DNA from: Paeniglutamicibacter cryotolerans
Lineage (GTDB): Bacteria > Actinomycetota > Actinomycetes > Actinomycetales > Micrococcaceae
Direction: 5' to 3'
Length of the DNA stretch: 64,000 nt
Assembly: GCF_014190875.1 (NCBI RefSeq)
Contig: NZ_JACHVS010000001.1
Span: 744,001 to 808,000, forward strand
In this document: in pieces, positions 37,826-46,775 of the stretch
How the letters are laid out: each line of letters begins with the position of its first letter
Numbering within the stretch: the first letter of the stretch is position 1
Translations under genes and position numbers: made by a program
The notes under the pieces: generated by a model
What the model saw: only the letters and a program-made list of their open reading frames with translations
The model's database searches: none
Told to the model about the DNA's origin: nothing

Positions 37826-38285
37826 AGGCCTCTGTGCAGCCCGCCCATTCCACCAGGGCACTCTTGACCTGGCAGGACTCGCCACTGAACTGCAACAAAC
37901 CCCCGTGGTGCACGATCAGGTCGATCACCACGGCAGTCATACCTTCATCACCGAACACCGTGCCCACCGATCTGTAAGTAATCCATGTTCCTTTCCAGGC
38001 GCCCCTCCTCCATGCTCCGGTGCAGCATCATCGCCAGCGAGGACTTGGTGAAGAACTGCTCCTCGACGCCCTTGCGGCACGCCTCGGCCACCAAGGCCGT
38101 GGCCAGACGCGTCATGCCGGTCCCTGCCTCCCCACTGAGGACTAGACCTTGGGCAAGACCTTGGGCAAGCTCGATGAACTCCACCAATTCCAACGCCTCA
38201 CGCCCTTATGCCGCAGGGAAGCTGGCGAACACATAATCGAAACCCCGCAGGGACTTCAACGCTGGCAACCGGGCTCACATCAGCA
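37826..38285 (-). pseudogene. IS21-family istB ATPase remnant
   Basis: Reading right to left: ARLPALKSLRGFDYVFASFPAA, a stop, then GREALELVEFIELAQGL, LVLSGEAGTGMTRLATALVAEACRKG, and after a gap VFGDEGMTAVVIDLIVHHGGLLQFSGESC. These are the known IstB blocks, with Walker A GEAGTGKT changed to GEAGTGMT. There are two stops upstream, a 12-bp tandem repeat in the AQGL codons, and the middle of the protein is missing. No istA or inverted repeats are seen. Confidence 0.8.
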
Positions 38286-38448
38286 GCCGGGACCGCCATA
38301 AAGCCTGCCAAGACTCATCCCCGGCCACCAGCACCCCATGCGGGTATTCGCGCCACCTCGGGGCCGAGCCGATTGGCAGCAAGATCCATCGAACGAGAGG
38401 CCAGCGGGCGGCTTCTGGTCGGCCGGATGGCTCGTGGCACATCACGGT

Positions 38449-40068
38449 TCACCGCGTCGGCCGTTTCATTCGTTTTCGCTCCTGCGTCGGTGCCGTGCCA
38501 GGAATATTGCGAGACAGCAGCAGTGCGATCCCGCTGATCATCGCGAGGGAAGCGAAAGAGACCCTGAGAGCGCTGACTTGGGCCCGCTGGTACAGGTTGG
38601 TCAGTTCGGTGGCATCTGACGGGCTGAGGCCTACTCGCTCAGCAATTGCCTCGACACTGGTTGCCGGGATGATCGCGATGCCGGAGTTCGTCTCTTGGAC
38701 CACGGTCGCCTGCACGGATTCAGGGAGCATACTCGAATTCACGCTACCCAGAAAAACACTTCCCAGCGAGGCGATCAGGATCGATCCGATCAGCGCGGTC
38801 CCTAACGAGGAGCCAAGGTTCTGCATCACTCCCTGAAGTCCGCCGACTTCGCTTGATTGCTGTTCGGGGACACTGGTCATATTCACGTTACCGAGTTGCG
38901 AAGCTAGAAGGCCCAAGGCCGCCCCCGCGAAGAACATCCCGACCCCGAAGGCGACGCCCTTCAAATCAACTGAGACCGATGCAAGCAGGAAGAGGCTGCT
39001 TGCTACCAGGATCAGCTGGCCGATGCGCACGATCCTCTTCGCAGACCAGCGCCGACTGAGCCAAGTGCCGAATACCGAGAAGAGGATGAGAGCGATCGAG
39101 AGTGGAAAAATCTTGATGCCCGTTTGAAGAGCATTGAGACCGAGCGTCATTTGCAGGTAAATCGGCACCATGAAGAATAGGCCGGCGGTGATGGCATACT
39201 GGGCAGACAATACGCTCAAGCCACTCTGGAGCCTGGGGATCGAGAGCATCGACACCTGCAGTAGCGGGGTGCGCCCGGCGAGGACGAGCTCCTTCTGTCG
39301 GTGAAGGAACCACCACAGCAACACGACGCCTGCAGCCATGACGTAGGGCACAGGTGACAGGCCGAGCGGCGTGATCGGAACCCCACCAATCGTCGGCGGA
39401 AGGATCGGAAGGATCCAACCCCACGTTTTCGACTGAAGCATGCCCACCACGATTAACACGAGGCCGGCGGCCGACAGGAGGGCGCTGAGCACATCGATCC
39501 GGATGCGAACAGGCCTGCTGCGGTCCGCTACAAATCGGGTCACCAGCAGCACAAGGACTATCACGACGCTTTCTCCGAAAAAAACGAAACGCCAACTGGA
39601 GTAAGTCGTGACCAGTCCCCCGATGAGCGGTCCAGCCGCAACGGCCGCGCCCGATACGGCTCCGAGGACGGCGAACGCCGTGACCCGGTCACGGCCGGTG
39701 TAGTTTTCGGCCACCAACGCAGCAATGGCAGGAATGACCAGGACAGCACCCAGCCCCTCGATCACCGCCCAACCGATAAACAACACGGTGATGTTGGGGC
39801 TGAGGCCGGTGATCAGTGACCCCAGTCCATAGACCACTGCTCCGATGACGAATGCTCGCCGGCGACCCCAGACATCGCCGAGCTTGGCACCGAGAAGCAT
39901 TACCGCAGCCATTGTCAGCGTGTAGAAGGTGATCGTGCTCTGCATGGCACCCACCGTGGTGCGTAGGTCTACGACAATGGCTGAGATAGAGACGTTCATC
40001 ACGGTACTATCTAGGACCATCACGAATTGTGCACTGCCGAGGATTCCGACTGCAGACCACCTCGCCAT
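38449..40068 (-). CDS. DHA2-family MFS drug exporter
   Basis: A 539-residue 14-helix exporter of the EmrB/QacA type. Motif A-like GAKLGDVWGRRRAFVIG, motif C-like VLGAVSGAAVAAGPLIGGLV and a helix-1 block LDSTVMNVSISAIVVDLRTT are present. ATG 40068 has GGAGG 10 bases upstream, the frame being open further. The protein looks intact despite decayed neighbours. No regulator is adjacent. Substrate unknown; export of toxic compounds in exchange for protons is the family role. Confidence 0.9.
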   Translation of the reverse strand: MARWSAVGILGSAQFVMVLDSTVMNVSISAIVVDLRTTVGAMQSTITFYTLTMAAVMLLGAKLGDVWGRRRAFVIGAVVYGLGSLITGLSPNITVLFIGWAVIEGLGAVLVIPAIAALVAENYTGRDRVTAFAVLGAVSGAAVAAGPLIGGLVTTYSSWRFVFFGESVVIVLVLLVTRFVADRSRPVRIRIDVLSALLSAAGLVLIVVGMLQSKTWGWILPILPPTIGGVPITPLGLSPVPYVMAAGVVLLWWFLHRQKELVLAGRTPLLQVSMLSIPRLQSGLSVLSAQYAITAGLFFMVPIYLQMTLGLNALQTGIKIFPLSIALILFSVFGTWLSRRWSAKRIVRIGQLILVASSLFLLASVSVDLKGVAFGVGMFFAGAALGLLASQLGNVNMTSVPEQQSSEVGGLQGVMQNLGSSLGTALIGSILIASLGSVFLGSVNSSMLPESVQATVVQETNSGIAIIPATSVEAIAERVGLSPSDATELTNLYQRAQVSALRVSFASLAMISGIALLLSRNIPGTAPTQERKRMKRPTR

Positions 40069-40120
40069 GGTTAAATCACCTCCAAATTGCGGGTGTCGAA
40101 CTCGAAAATGGGGCGCATGT

Positions 40121-40879
40121 CTACAGTCCGCCGACGGCTTGAAGGCGTCCGGAATCGATCGTGTGCAGGAACGCCGCAAAGTTCTGTCCACTTTGGTCCG
40201 CGCGCTGCCCCGCAACGTCGGCAAGTGCCCGGTCGATAAGGTTTGCGGATCCGCGGTAGGCGGCGCAGGCGACACGATCCCCGGTGCAAGAATGAGCCAG
40301 AGCCAGTGTTTCTCCGCAGAGTTCCGCATACGGCACCGCAGCGGTCGGGCGCATCGTGACTACATTGGCGGAACCCTTCCAATCCTTCCGTCGACTCACA
40401 GAGAAGTCGCGCACCTCCCCGTTCATCTTGGTTGGCGCGTTGCCAGCCAGGGAAGATGTTGCTGGCCGCCTTCCACGGCACCATCCACGCCCACGTTCCA
40501 ACGTTTCCGAGCCCGACCGGCTTTATGACCATGTCTGCATAGCTGGACTCGGAGAGCGGATGTGGTTCAAACGGCAGGGTACCGGCGTAGCTGGCCAGCA
40601 GGCTGTGCAGGTAAATCTCGGTTTCCACCCTCTCCTCCTGGTCAAATATGGGGGCCACTCGCGGTTCGATCACAGGAAGATAGATGATGACGCACAGATG
40701 ATGATTGGTTAATTTGACCCGCTTGGAGAACGCTTCCATGGCGTCCGAGACTCGAGCCTTGGTGATTGCCTGTTCGCTGCGTTTAGCTTGGTCCTTTCCC
40801 GCCCGATGAGCGTTGCGTTCCACATCGAACCGGTTATACCGGGCATCGAGCACACGTGCATTTCTCAGGTGCCTCGTCC
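40121..40879 (-). pseudogene. DUF2252 protein, 3' part
   Basis: The far half of a DUF2252 (kinase-fold) protein whose 5' half is at 45543-46021, 4.7 kb away. The first frame reads ARYNRFDVERNAHRAGKDQ, FVSDPPL-like VIEPRVAPIF, SSYADMVIKPVGLGNVGTWAWM (family: FVDVARKVVGVGSVGTR.WI) and AASNIFPGW. A second frame then continues FSVSRRKDWKGSANVVTM, ELCGETLALAHSCTGDRVACAAY and ALADVAGQRADQ. So it has a frameshift near 40450 and an internal deletion of about 40 codons. Confidence 0.85.
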
Positions 40880-40933
40880 TCAGACCCGAATCCGCGTGTA
40901 GTGGATTTTCGGGGCTGATCTACTGGCGATGCG

Positions 40934-41489
40934 CGGGAATCGGGCAATTTTCGGTTTTTGGGCATGGAGGCGACCCGGCTCTCGTGCCAGGTTGACGAAA
41001 GGCCCATATTCCTTGGGGCGTTCTTTCTCGTGTGGTTCGGGCAGTGGTCCCCGGCATCAGTGGGGGACGGTAATTCTTGTAGTTTCGGCAGGACGCGCGT
41101 GAGCAGGTTTTCACCGGGCGGCAAGCGCAGGTATGTAATCCCGGCCCCGCGGGTGATCCTCCCGGGGATCGCGAACAGCTCCCGACGTATCGTCTTGACG
41201 GTGCGCCGCCCGCGTCCGTTGCCGTGGTCGCTCCCGGTGATTTCCTGGATCCAAGCGCTGATCGCGCACCCCAACAGCCCCGCCCACATCCACACACTGT
41301 TGGCTGAAAAAGAAGATGATGGCAAATGGCGCATAGCGGTGCCGTGCTTGGCGTTCTTGTTCAGTTCCTCGATATCGGTGCGGTGCCGGTACCAGAATTC
41401 AACCTCCGCCAGCTTCTCCTCGGTGCTGAGGTCCATGTTGGTGAGGATGAAGGAATAGGAGTCGACTTCGTCGATGCGTCCCGGAACTT
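40934..41489 (-). pseudogene. IS1380 transposase, C-terminal fragment
   Basis: Starts after the IS3 insertion and reads VDSYSFILTNMDLSTEEKLAEVEFWYRHRTDIEELNKNAKHG, the IS1380 end-of-domain block, then SVWMWAGLLGCAISAWIQEITG and RRELFAIPGRITRGAG. It is the downstream end of the transposase that begins at 45460. The frame runs past the element's end, so the original stop is not obvious. Confidence 0.85.
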
Positions 41490-41519
41490 GTCAAATCAAA
41501 TGAGACATAGTGGTGGTCG

Positions 41520-42580
41520 TTAATGCGTCGAAGGCTCGGCTCTTTTCGCCGGGTCGTTAATGGCCGCCTTGACCGGTAACGGCGGCGCGGCTGGCCGGCG
41601 AGCAAATCGCTCTGGGTGCGCGTGATAGGCCCGGTCCAAGGTGATCTGGCGTCGCTCACGCACCGCGCCAGCGGTGCCGTAATGCACGCTCGCCGGGGTG
41701 TGATAACCGATCCCCGAGTGCCGGTGCTCATGGTTGTAGTAGACGGTGAACCCTTCTATCCAGGCCCGTGCCTCGTTCACCGAGGCGAAGCGTTCGGGGT
41801 AGTCAGAGGTGTATTTCATTGATTTGAACTGGGCCTCGCTGTAAGGGTTGTCATTGCTCGTGTGGGGCCTGGAGTGGGACCTGGTGATATCCATATCCAC
41901 CAACATCGATGCCAATGCCTTTGACGTCATCGCCGCCCCTCCGTCGGCATGCAGGTAGCCCGGCGGGTGACCGCCGGTATCGGCGACGATCTCCTGGACG
42001 AGGTCCGCGGCCAGCTGCCCATCCTCGATGATTTCGACCCGCCAACCAACGACATAGCGGGAGAAAATATCGAGCACCACGTAGGCGTGATACCAGATTC
42101 CCTTGGCCGGACCACGCATTTTCGTGATATCCCACGACCAGACGGAATTGGGTTCGGTGGCCATTAGCTCGGGTATTTTTCGAGGCGGGTGGGTCGCCTG
42201 CCGCCTGCGCTCACCACTCATCTTTGCATCCGCCAGGATGCGATACATGCTGCGCTGAGAGCACCAATATCGACCCTCATCTAGTTCGCGGACATAGACC
42301 TGGGTTGGTGAAAGGCTCGCGTAGTCCTCGCGGTTGAGCACGGCCAAAACCTCTGCCCGTTCGCCTGGTGAGAGCTCCGCTGGGTGCTGCGCCTTGGGCC
42401 AGGGACCGTGCATCCGCGGCTTGGGGCTGGACTGACGGTGATGGGTGGCCCGGGAGCGGCCCACCAGCTTGCAGGCATTCACCACACCCAGATGGGGGAT
42501 GAGTTCTACTACGGTCTCTGCTTGCCACGATGTGTATTCGGTGCCGGTGATGACGCGTTCTTCGAGCAGAGAGCTTCCAA
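41520..42580 (-). CDS. IS3-family transposase OrfB
   Basis: The integrase-core half of an IS3 transposase. Coding begins in the orfB frame upstream of the GTG at 42485, with ETVVELIPHLGVVNACKLVGRSRATH. The DDE residues are seen in WSWDITKMRG, HADGGAAMTSKAL and NDNPYSEAQFKSMKY. It ends after AINDPAKRAEPSTH. No damage is visible. It is normally made as an OrfAB fusion by a -1 frameshift, and the upstream OrfA overlaps this frame, so OrfB is treated as part of the fused product. Confidence 0.88.
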
Positions 42581-43003
42581 GAACGCGACCCCTTTTCCCA
42601 AGGTGTCCAAAGCGGCATCAGATGAGGCCAGCTGGTCGCGGGTCCGCTCGTGTGAGGCCCGTTCGGCAGCCAGCTCTTTGGTCAGCTGAGCGATCTGAGT
42701 CTGCTCGGTTGAGTTCTTCGGCCGGCCCCGGCGTGCCGTCGGTTTCTCGAGCTTGCCCGCCTCAAATGCAGCCCGCCATTCTTGGATATGGGAGTCGTAA
42801 AGCCGTTCGCGGCGAAGTATCGCGCCCTTGGATCCGTTCGGTGCCGAGTCGTATTCCTTGACGATTGCCCGTTTGAACTCGGCGGTAAAGGTCCTGCGTG
42901 CTGGCCGGTCCGAACGTGGTCCCTGCTCCGGTGACTCTTGGTCCTGGCCGGTGGGTTCTTCCGGTGCGGGTTGCCCGGTCTCGTCTGGTGTGGATGTGGT
43001 CAT
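42509..43003 (-). CDS. IS3-family transposase OrfA
   Basis: A 164-residue DNA-binding OrfA: an acidic N-terminus, the HTH RTFTAEFKRAIVKEYDSAPNGSKGAILRRERLYDSHIQEWR and a leucine-zipper-like helix (TQIAQLTKELAAERASHERTRDQL). It overlaps OrfB in the -1 frame, the usual arrangement for programmed frameshifting. A GGAGGGAA ribosome-binding site precedes the ATG. Confidence 0.85.
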   Translation of the reverse strand: MTTSTPDETGQPAPEEPTGQDQESPEQGPRSDRPARRTFTAEFKRAIVKEYDSAPNGSKGAILRRERLYDSHIQEWRAAFEAGKLEKPTARRGRPKNSTEQTQIAQLTKELAAERASHERTRDQLASSDAALDTLGKGVAFLEALCSKNASSPAPNTHRGKQRP

Positions 43004-43044
43004 GGTGAAGTTTCCCTCCTGCCTTCAGCCTCTATTCTCGTTCA

Positions 43045-43471
43045 AGAAGCGGTCTCTAACGAGTCTGGCTGATAGGGTCCTTCCAAGGCGAGGGCGAGCT
43101 GGTGCTTGGATATGGTGCGTCGCTTGCGGGCCCTGGCAGTGGGGATCTTGCCTGCGGCCACGCGGGTGCGCCGGGCGATACAGGTAATGTTTTCGTCTTT
43201 GGGCCAGTTGCCGGGCAGGTAGTCGATGACAGCGATTTCGGTGTTTTCCATGCCGATGGTCGGGATCCAGGTGTAGCGGCCCAGTCCCGCGGCAGCGGCC
43301 ATGACCTTGCCGGTGCGCTTGGCGCCGATGGCAAATTCCACGTTGCGTTCCAGGCAGGCCTTCGCCAGGTTCCCGGCGAAGTATCCGGCGTCCCAACGGC
43401 AGCGGATCTGCTGCACGCCCTCCGGCAGCCCGGCGATGGATCGGTCCAGGATGTCCACGGCGTTGGCGCGT
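43045..43471 (-). pseudogene. IS1380 transposase, middle fragment
   Basis: The reading starts after the ISAs1 target duplication: VDILDRSIAGLPEGVQQIRCRWDAGYFAGNLAKACLERNVEFAIGAKRTGKVMAAAAG ... ARARKRRTISKHQLALALEG. This is the IS1380 core, with the D of RCRWDAGYF as a likely catalytic Asp. It is cut at the IS3 border after SLETAS. Confidence 0.85.
43462..43471. repeat. Target-site duplication of the ISAs1 element (left)
   Basis: GTTGGCGCGT next to the left inverted repeat is identical to 44777-44786 next to the right one. The 10-bp length fits the ISAs1 family. Confidence 0.92.
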
Positions 43472-44776
43472 CACGGCTAATGCAAAGTCGTTGATAGGCC
43501 CGTAATCCCAATGGTTTTCATTGGACGGGCCGGGTTGAAGGACATCTTGCGGTTGCCCTGGGCGACATTCTTGGTGCCGGCCAGCAGTAGGACGCTGATC
43601 GCCAGGCTCCGCATGGAGGCCATCACCCGGGGTGCTGATCCGGTCCGGACCTGTGATTTGTCCTCCAAATAAATTGAGTCCCTCCGCCAATGGAGACCGT
43701 TTTCTATGCCCCAGTGCCCCCGGACCCAGGTGTTCAGTTGCTTTGGGCTGCCCCGATGCACGGGCACGGAGGTGATGATGTAGACCGTTTCGATGGACCA
43801 GGTGTTCGTGCCTCGTTTCTTGGTTTTGCGGATCAGTTGGGCCACTTGGGCGACGTGGGGGAAGCCCAGGCCTTTCGGGACGCTGGAGACCTTGATCCTC
43901 CGGATGGCCCGGCGTCCATGGCCCGTATCGCGCTGGTCATTGCCCACCGGTGCAAGCTCCCACGGCAGGGCAGTCAAGTGCTTGAGCAGCTTGGGCTGGT
44001 TGGCTTTCACGGTGAGCACGAAATGCGCCCCCTGCTGGTGGAGGAACTCGGCGTGAGCCCGCTGGGTATGCAGGGCGTCGGCGGTAAAGATCCTGCCCTG
44101 CAGGTCACCCAGGGTTTCCAGGAGCGTCTCGAATTGCGTGATCTCATTGGTTTTCCCACCAACCTCGACTTGTCCCAGGACGGCGCCGGTGTTGTGGTCG
44201 ACCGCGGCCATCAGGTGCACCCGGGTTCCGCCTGCGTGCTTGGCGCCACGGACCTCCTTGCCATCGATGGCAATGACCTGGGCATCGATGCGGGTGCGTA
44301 CCCAGGTTCCCACGGCCTGGTCGAACGCGTCGGCGTCAAGGGAACCCAGGACGCGTTGGTAGGTGGTCACGTGCGGGGCTCGGAAGCCGGTGCCGTGCAG
44401 GGAGGTGTCGGCGGCGTGAAGCGCCCAGTCAGCGATGGCGGCAAAGGATTTCGAGCCGGCGAGCACGGCGCACAGGGTGGTGGCCAGGATCCAGGCCAGG
44501 GCATGGCGGACGCCGCGGGGCTTGCGGGGATCGGGAAACAAGGCCAAGACCTCGGCGATGGATTGCGCCTCGATGTGCTGGGCGAGGTCCCGGGGCAGGT
44601 CCTCCAGCTGGCGGCGGATGCGGGTGATGGGGGAAGATGGCATGGAAGGACTCCTGTTGCACTGATGATCTCGACAATCACCAGTTCTAACAGGGGTCTT
44701 TCGTCATCAGAAGCACCGTTGGGCGCGTGTTGCGCCGGGGTTGGATTCCACCGCTACCGACTTTGCATTAGCCGTG
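43472..44776 (-). mobile_element. ISAs1-family insertion sequence
   Basis: A 1305-bp element with perfect 19-bp inverted repeats, CACGGCTAATGCAAAGTCG (43472-43490) and its complement (44758-44776), and a perfect 10-bp target duplication. It sits within the IS1380 transposase gene; removal of element plus one target copy (1315 bp) puts the two flanking transposase frames exactly back in phase. A recent, clean insertion. Confidence 0.95.
43477..44643 (-). CDS. ISAs1-family transposase
   Basis: A 388-residue ISAs1 transposase (DDE type). The conserved LEDLPRD...VLALFPDPRKPRGVRHALAWILA, VIAIDGKEVRGAKHAGG (first Asp), IFTADALHTQRAHAEFL (second Asp) and GHWGIENGLHWRRDSIYLED (Glu) segments are all in place. 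It is full length and apparently intact, so the element may still move. Confidence 0.95.
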   Translation of the reverse strand: MPSSPITRIRRQLEDLPRDLAQHIEAQSIAEVLALFPDPRKPRGVRHALAWILATTLCAVLAGSKSFAAIADWALHAADTSLHGTGFRAPHVTTYQRVLGSLDADAFDQAVGTWVRTRIDAQVIAIDGKEVRGAKHAGGTRVHLMAAVDHNTGAVLGQVEVGGKTNEITQFETLLETLGDLQGRIFTADALHTQRAHAEFLHQQGAHFVLTVKANQPKLLKHLTALPWELAPVGNDQRDTGHGRRAIRRIKVSSVPKGLGFPHVAQVAQLIRKTKKRGTNTWSIETVYIITSVPVHRGSPKQLNTWVRGHWGIENGLHWRRDSIYLEDKSQVRTGSAPRVMASMRSLAISVLLLAGTKNVAQGNRKMSFNPARPMKTIGITGLSTTLH

Positions 44777-44786
44777 GTTGGCGCGT
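44777..44786. repeat. Target-site duplication of the ISAs1 element (right)
   Basis: GTTGGCGCGT, identical to 43462-43471. Confidence 0.92.
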
Positions 44787-45460
44787 GGGTCTTCGGTTCC
44801 GCCCATGAGTTCGGCGGCCAAAGGGATCCCGGCCTCGGCCCGGAATCCGATGTGGGAGCGCAGGGTCAGGGCGCCGGTGTAGGCGTGGGCGGCTTTTTCC
44901 TTGGAACGCCCGTAGACCTCGATGTCGGTGGCGTCCCCGTCGATGGTCGCGACCTTGAGCAGGCTGCTGCGCCTGGGCAGCGACAGCAGGCCCAGCATCG
45001 TGGTGTTGATGGAGGCAACACCCGCTTCGATACCAGCCAGCTGGTGGGGTCCGAAGCGTTTGGCGATTCCGTAGGCGGTGGTGGAGGGAGGGGTGGGCAC
45101 CGGTTCCAGTTCCTGGCCCGCGACGTCCCGCCTTCTGCGGTCCAAGCCCACGAAGAAGTCTTCCCCGGCCAACTGTGCCGAGGCCATGGAGAGGAGTAGT
45201 TCCCCGCCTGAGAGTCCCCGGTTTCGTTGTTTCACCGCACCGATCCCGGCTTCCAGTGAGTCCTTGAGCCCGAGGACTCGGTCGGCCTCTCGTAGGGCTT
45301 CTATGCCAGCGGAGGGGGTCAGTCGGGGGTCCGGGGTTCCGATGCGGACCCGTCGTGCGCGTTGGCGCTTTTTCCCGGTTTTGGGGGTCTTCTTTTTGCC
45401 GCGTAAGCTTGCCACTGAACAAGTGTCCTTTTCTGCTTGGCTAATTTTCGGTTTCGTCAC
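44787..45460 (-). pseudogene. IS1380 transposase, N-terminal fragment
   Basis: Starts MTKPKISQAEKDTCSV and reads LTPSAGIEALREADRVLGLKDSLEAGIGAVKQRNRGLSGGELL, the IS1380 N-terminal domain, up to VATIDGDATDIEVYGR (first catalytic Asp) and LMGGTEDPRAN, where the ISAs1 element cuts it. Together with the fragments at 43045-43471 and 40934-41489 it forms one complete transposase. Confidence 0.88.
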
Positions 45461-45542
45461 CTTAATTATCCCAAGTCAAAGGGCACTTGTTCGGCTTAAA
45501 CACACCCTTGGTTTAGGTGCTTACTCGCGGATTCGGGTCAGA

Positions 45543-46021
45543 CGGTACGCCCTACCTACAGCACAAGTTATCTCTCGCCGCTTTGTGCGGAAGAAGTCAC
45601 CTTCCCGTCCCACGATCTCGAAGCTCGCGGCAAGCCTCCACAGATCCCATGCACATTGTCCGGCGAGGGTATCCTCGAAGTCGTATAAGTCAAAGATGGA
45701 GGGGTGCTCAGGGGCTCCGAAGAGGTCGGAATCTGACAGGCGTGCGTCATCACAGATTTGGGCTTGCAACCCCGAATCTGGTGTAGAGGCGAGATCTGCA
45801 GTCTTGATCAGGGCCGCACCTCGAAAGAAGGCGAACGGAGAGCTCGTCATGCCTCTGTGACGGATTTGGGCGAGCTCGGGGACATGTGACCGCGCTCCTT
45901 CCTCGAAGAGATTCGCTGGGTCCCTAGTACCTACCGGCACCTGTCGGATGCCATGGACAGAATGTCGGGTCCGTGTGCCCACGGCACGCCCCGCGGCCGT
46001 TCGTTCCGGACAGCTAATCAT
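45543..46021 (-). pseudogene. DUF2252 protein, 5' part
   Basis: Reads RSHVPELAQIRHRGMTSSPFAFFRGAALIKTADLASTPDSGLQAQICDDARLSDSDLFGAPEHPSIFDLYDFEDTLAGQCAWDLWRLAASFEIVGR, the typical DUF2252 N-terminal half. The normal APE-x-x-x-x-FD-x-NDFDET core is recognisable. It breaks off at the IS1380 end after AVGRAYR; the continuation is at 40121-40879. The family is kinase-like; the original function is unknown. Confidence 0.88.
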
Positions 46022-46103
46022 GATCGAATGATAAGCGCATCCGGTGGTTCCGACATCATAATCAACGCGGGAATTTTCGAAGATCCTCAACCAAGAAGAA
46101 CCA

Positions 46104-46460
46104 TCACAAACGTGTGCGATTGTTTCCGATGATCACAAGACCGATCATCTTCAGGATCAGGATGCTGACAATCTGGTTGTTGCGAGCGATCCAGGTTCGG
46201 GCGGACACCAGCAATTCCTGAGTCCTGGCTGGCGCAACCAAAACTCCGATGACGGGCGCCGTGACGCTCGAGGCTGCAATGATCGTGTAGACCGAGAAGA
46301 TGATGGGAACCTCGGTCAGGCTCCGATCACAGCTTCGTAGCGAATTCCCTGCAGCAGCCAACAGGATCGCATTGGGCCGCAGTCGAGGGACGCAACCAAA
46401 TCCAAAGGATGTCCATGGTTCGAAGGGCGCCACTGCGGACAGCCATTTGGGTTCGGCTGC
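46104..46460 (-). pseudogene. GAP-family (Sap) membrane transporter, C-terminal remnant
   Basis: KWLSAVAPFEPWTSFGFGCVPRLRPNAILLAAAGNSL resembles the 'PKWMATIDGFTPAKALGLGVALSALNPKNLLL' part of the GAP (sulfolipid-addressing-protein-like) family; VPIIFSVYTIIAASSVTAPVIGVLVAP and RTWIARNNQIVSILILKMIGLVIIG match its last helices. The N-terminal half is missing: the frame ends in the tandem duplication on its right. Confidence 0.65.
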
Positions 46461-46483
46461 CGTCCGCCTGCGTCGGTACCTCA

Positions 46484-46676
46484 TGCGGGACAGCGACATA
46501 TAAGCCTCCGATGTTCGAGGCCACACAGTGGTCACGGACATACTCAGGATCGTTCAAGGCGCATTTCGAAACCATTGCGGGACAGCGACATATAAGCCTC
46601 CGATGTTCGAGGCCACACAGTGGTCACGGACATACTCAGGATCGTTCAAGGCGCATTTCGAAACCATTGCGGGACA
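46484..46676. repeat. Perfect 92-bp tandem duplication
   Basis: Unit 46484-46575 is repeated exactly at 46576-46667, followed by 9 bases of a third copy (46668-46676). The length is not a multiple of 3. It lies between the GAP remnant and the aceE stop. A recent duplication or an assembly artefact. Confidence 0.95.
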
Positions 46677-46775
46677 CCCCCGGCAGCAAGTCCGTCAAGG
46701 TTCCCCCGCTCACCGCGGAACCGCCCTGACTATCAAGGCCACACGACAGCCAGAGGCGGGTCTGCGGATTCAGGA

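Larger units (their letters stand above)
41489..43044 (-). mobile_element. IS3-family insertion sequence inside the IS1380 copy
   Basis: The two ends are inferred from partly matching inverted tips: AATGAGACATAGTGG near 41500 and AACGAGAATAGAGG (complement) at 43029-43044. It carries overlapping orfA and orfB, and splits the IS1380 transposase between SLETAS and the YSFILTN block. Exact ends and target duplication cannot be fixed by eye; borders may be off by about 10 bp. Confidence 0.75.
40880..45542 (-). mobile_element. IS1380-family element (copy 2), interrupted by two other ISs
   Basis: Inverted ends TCAGACCCGAATCCGCG (40880-40896) and its near-complement (45526-45542, 16 of 17 matching) enclose 4663 bp. 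Subtracting the ISAs1 element with its target duplication (1315 bp) and the IS3 element (~1.55 kb) leaves about 1.8 kb, normal for IS1380. It splits a DUF2252 gene, whose two halves lie on either side in the same orientation. Its transposase differs from copy 1 at 15.9 kb. I see no clear target duplication. Confidence 0.85.
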
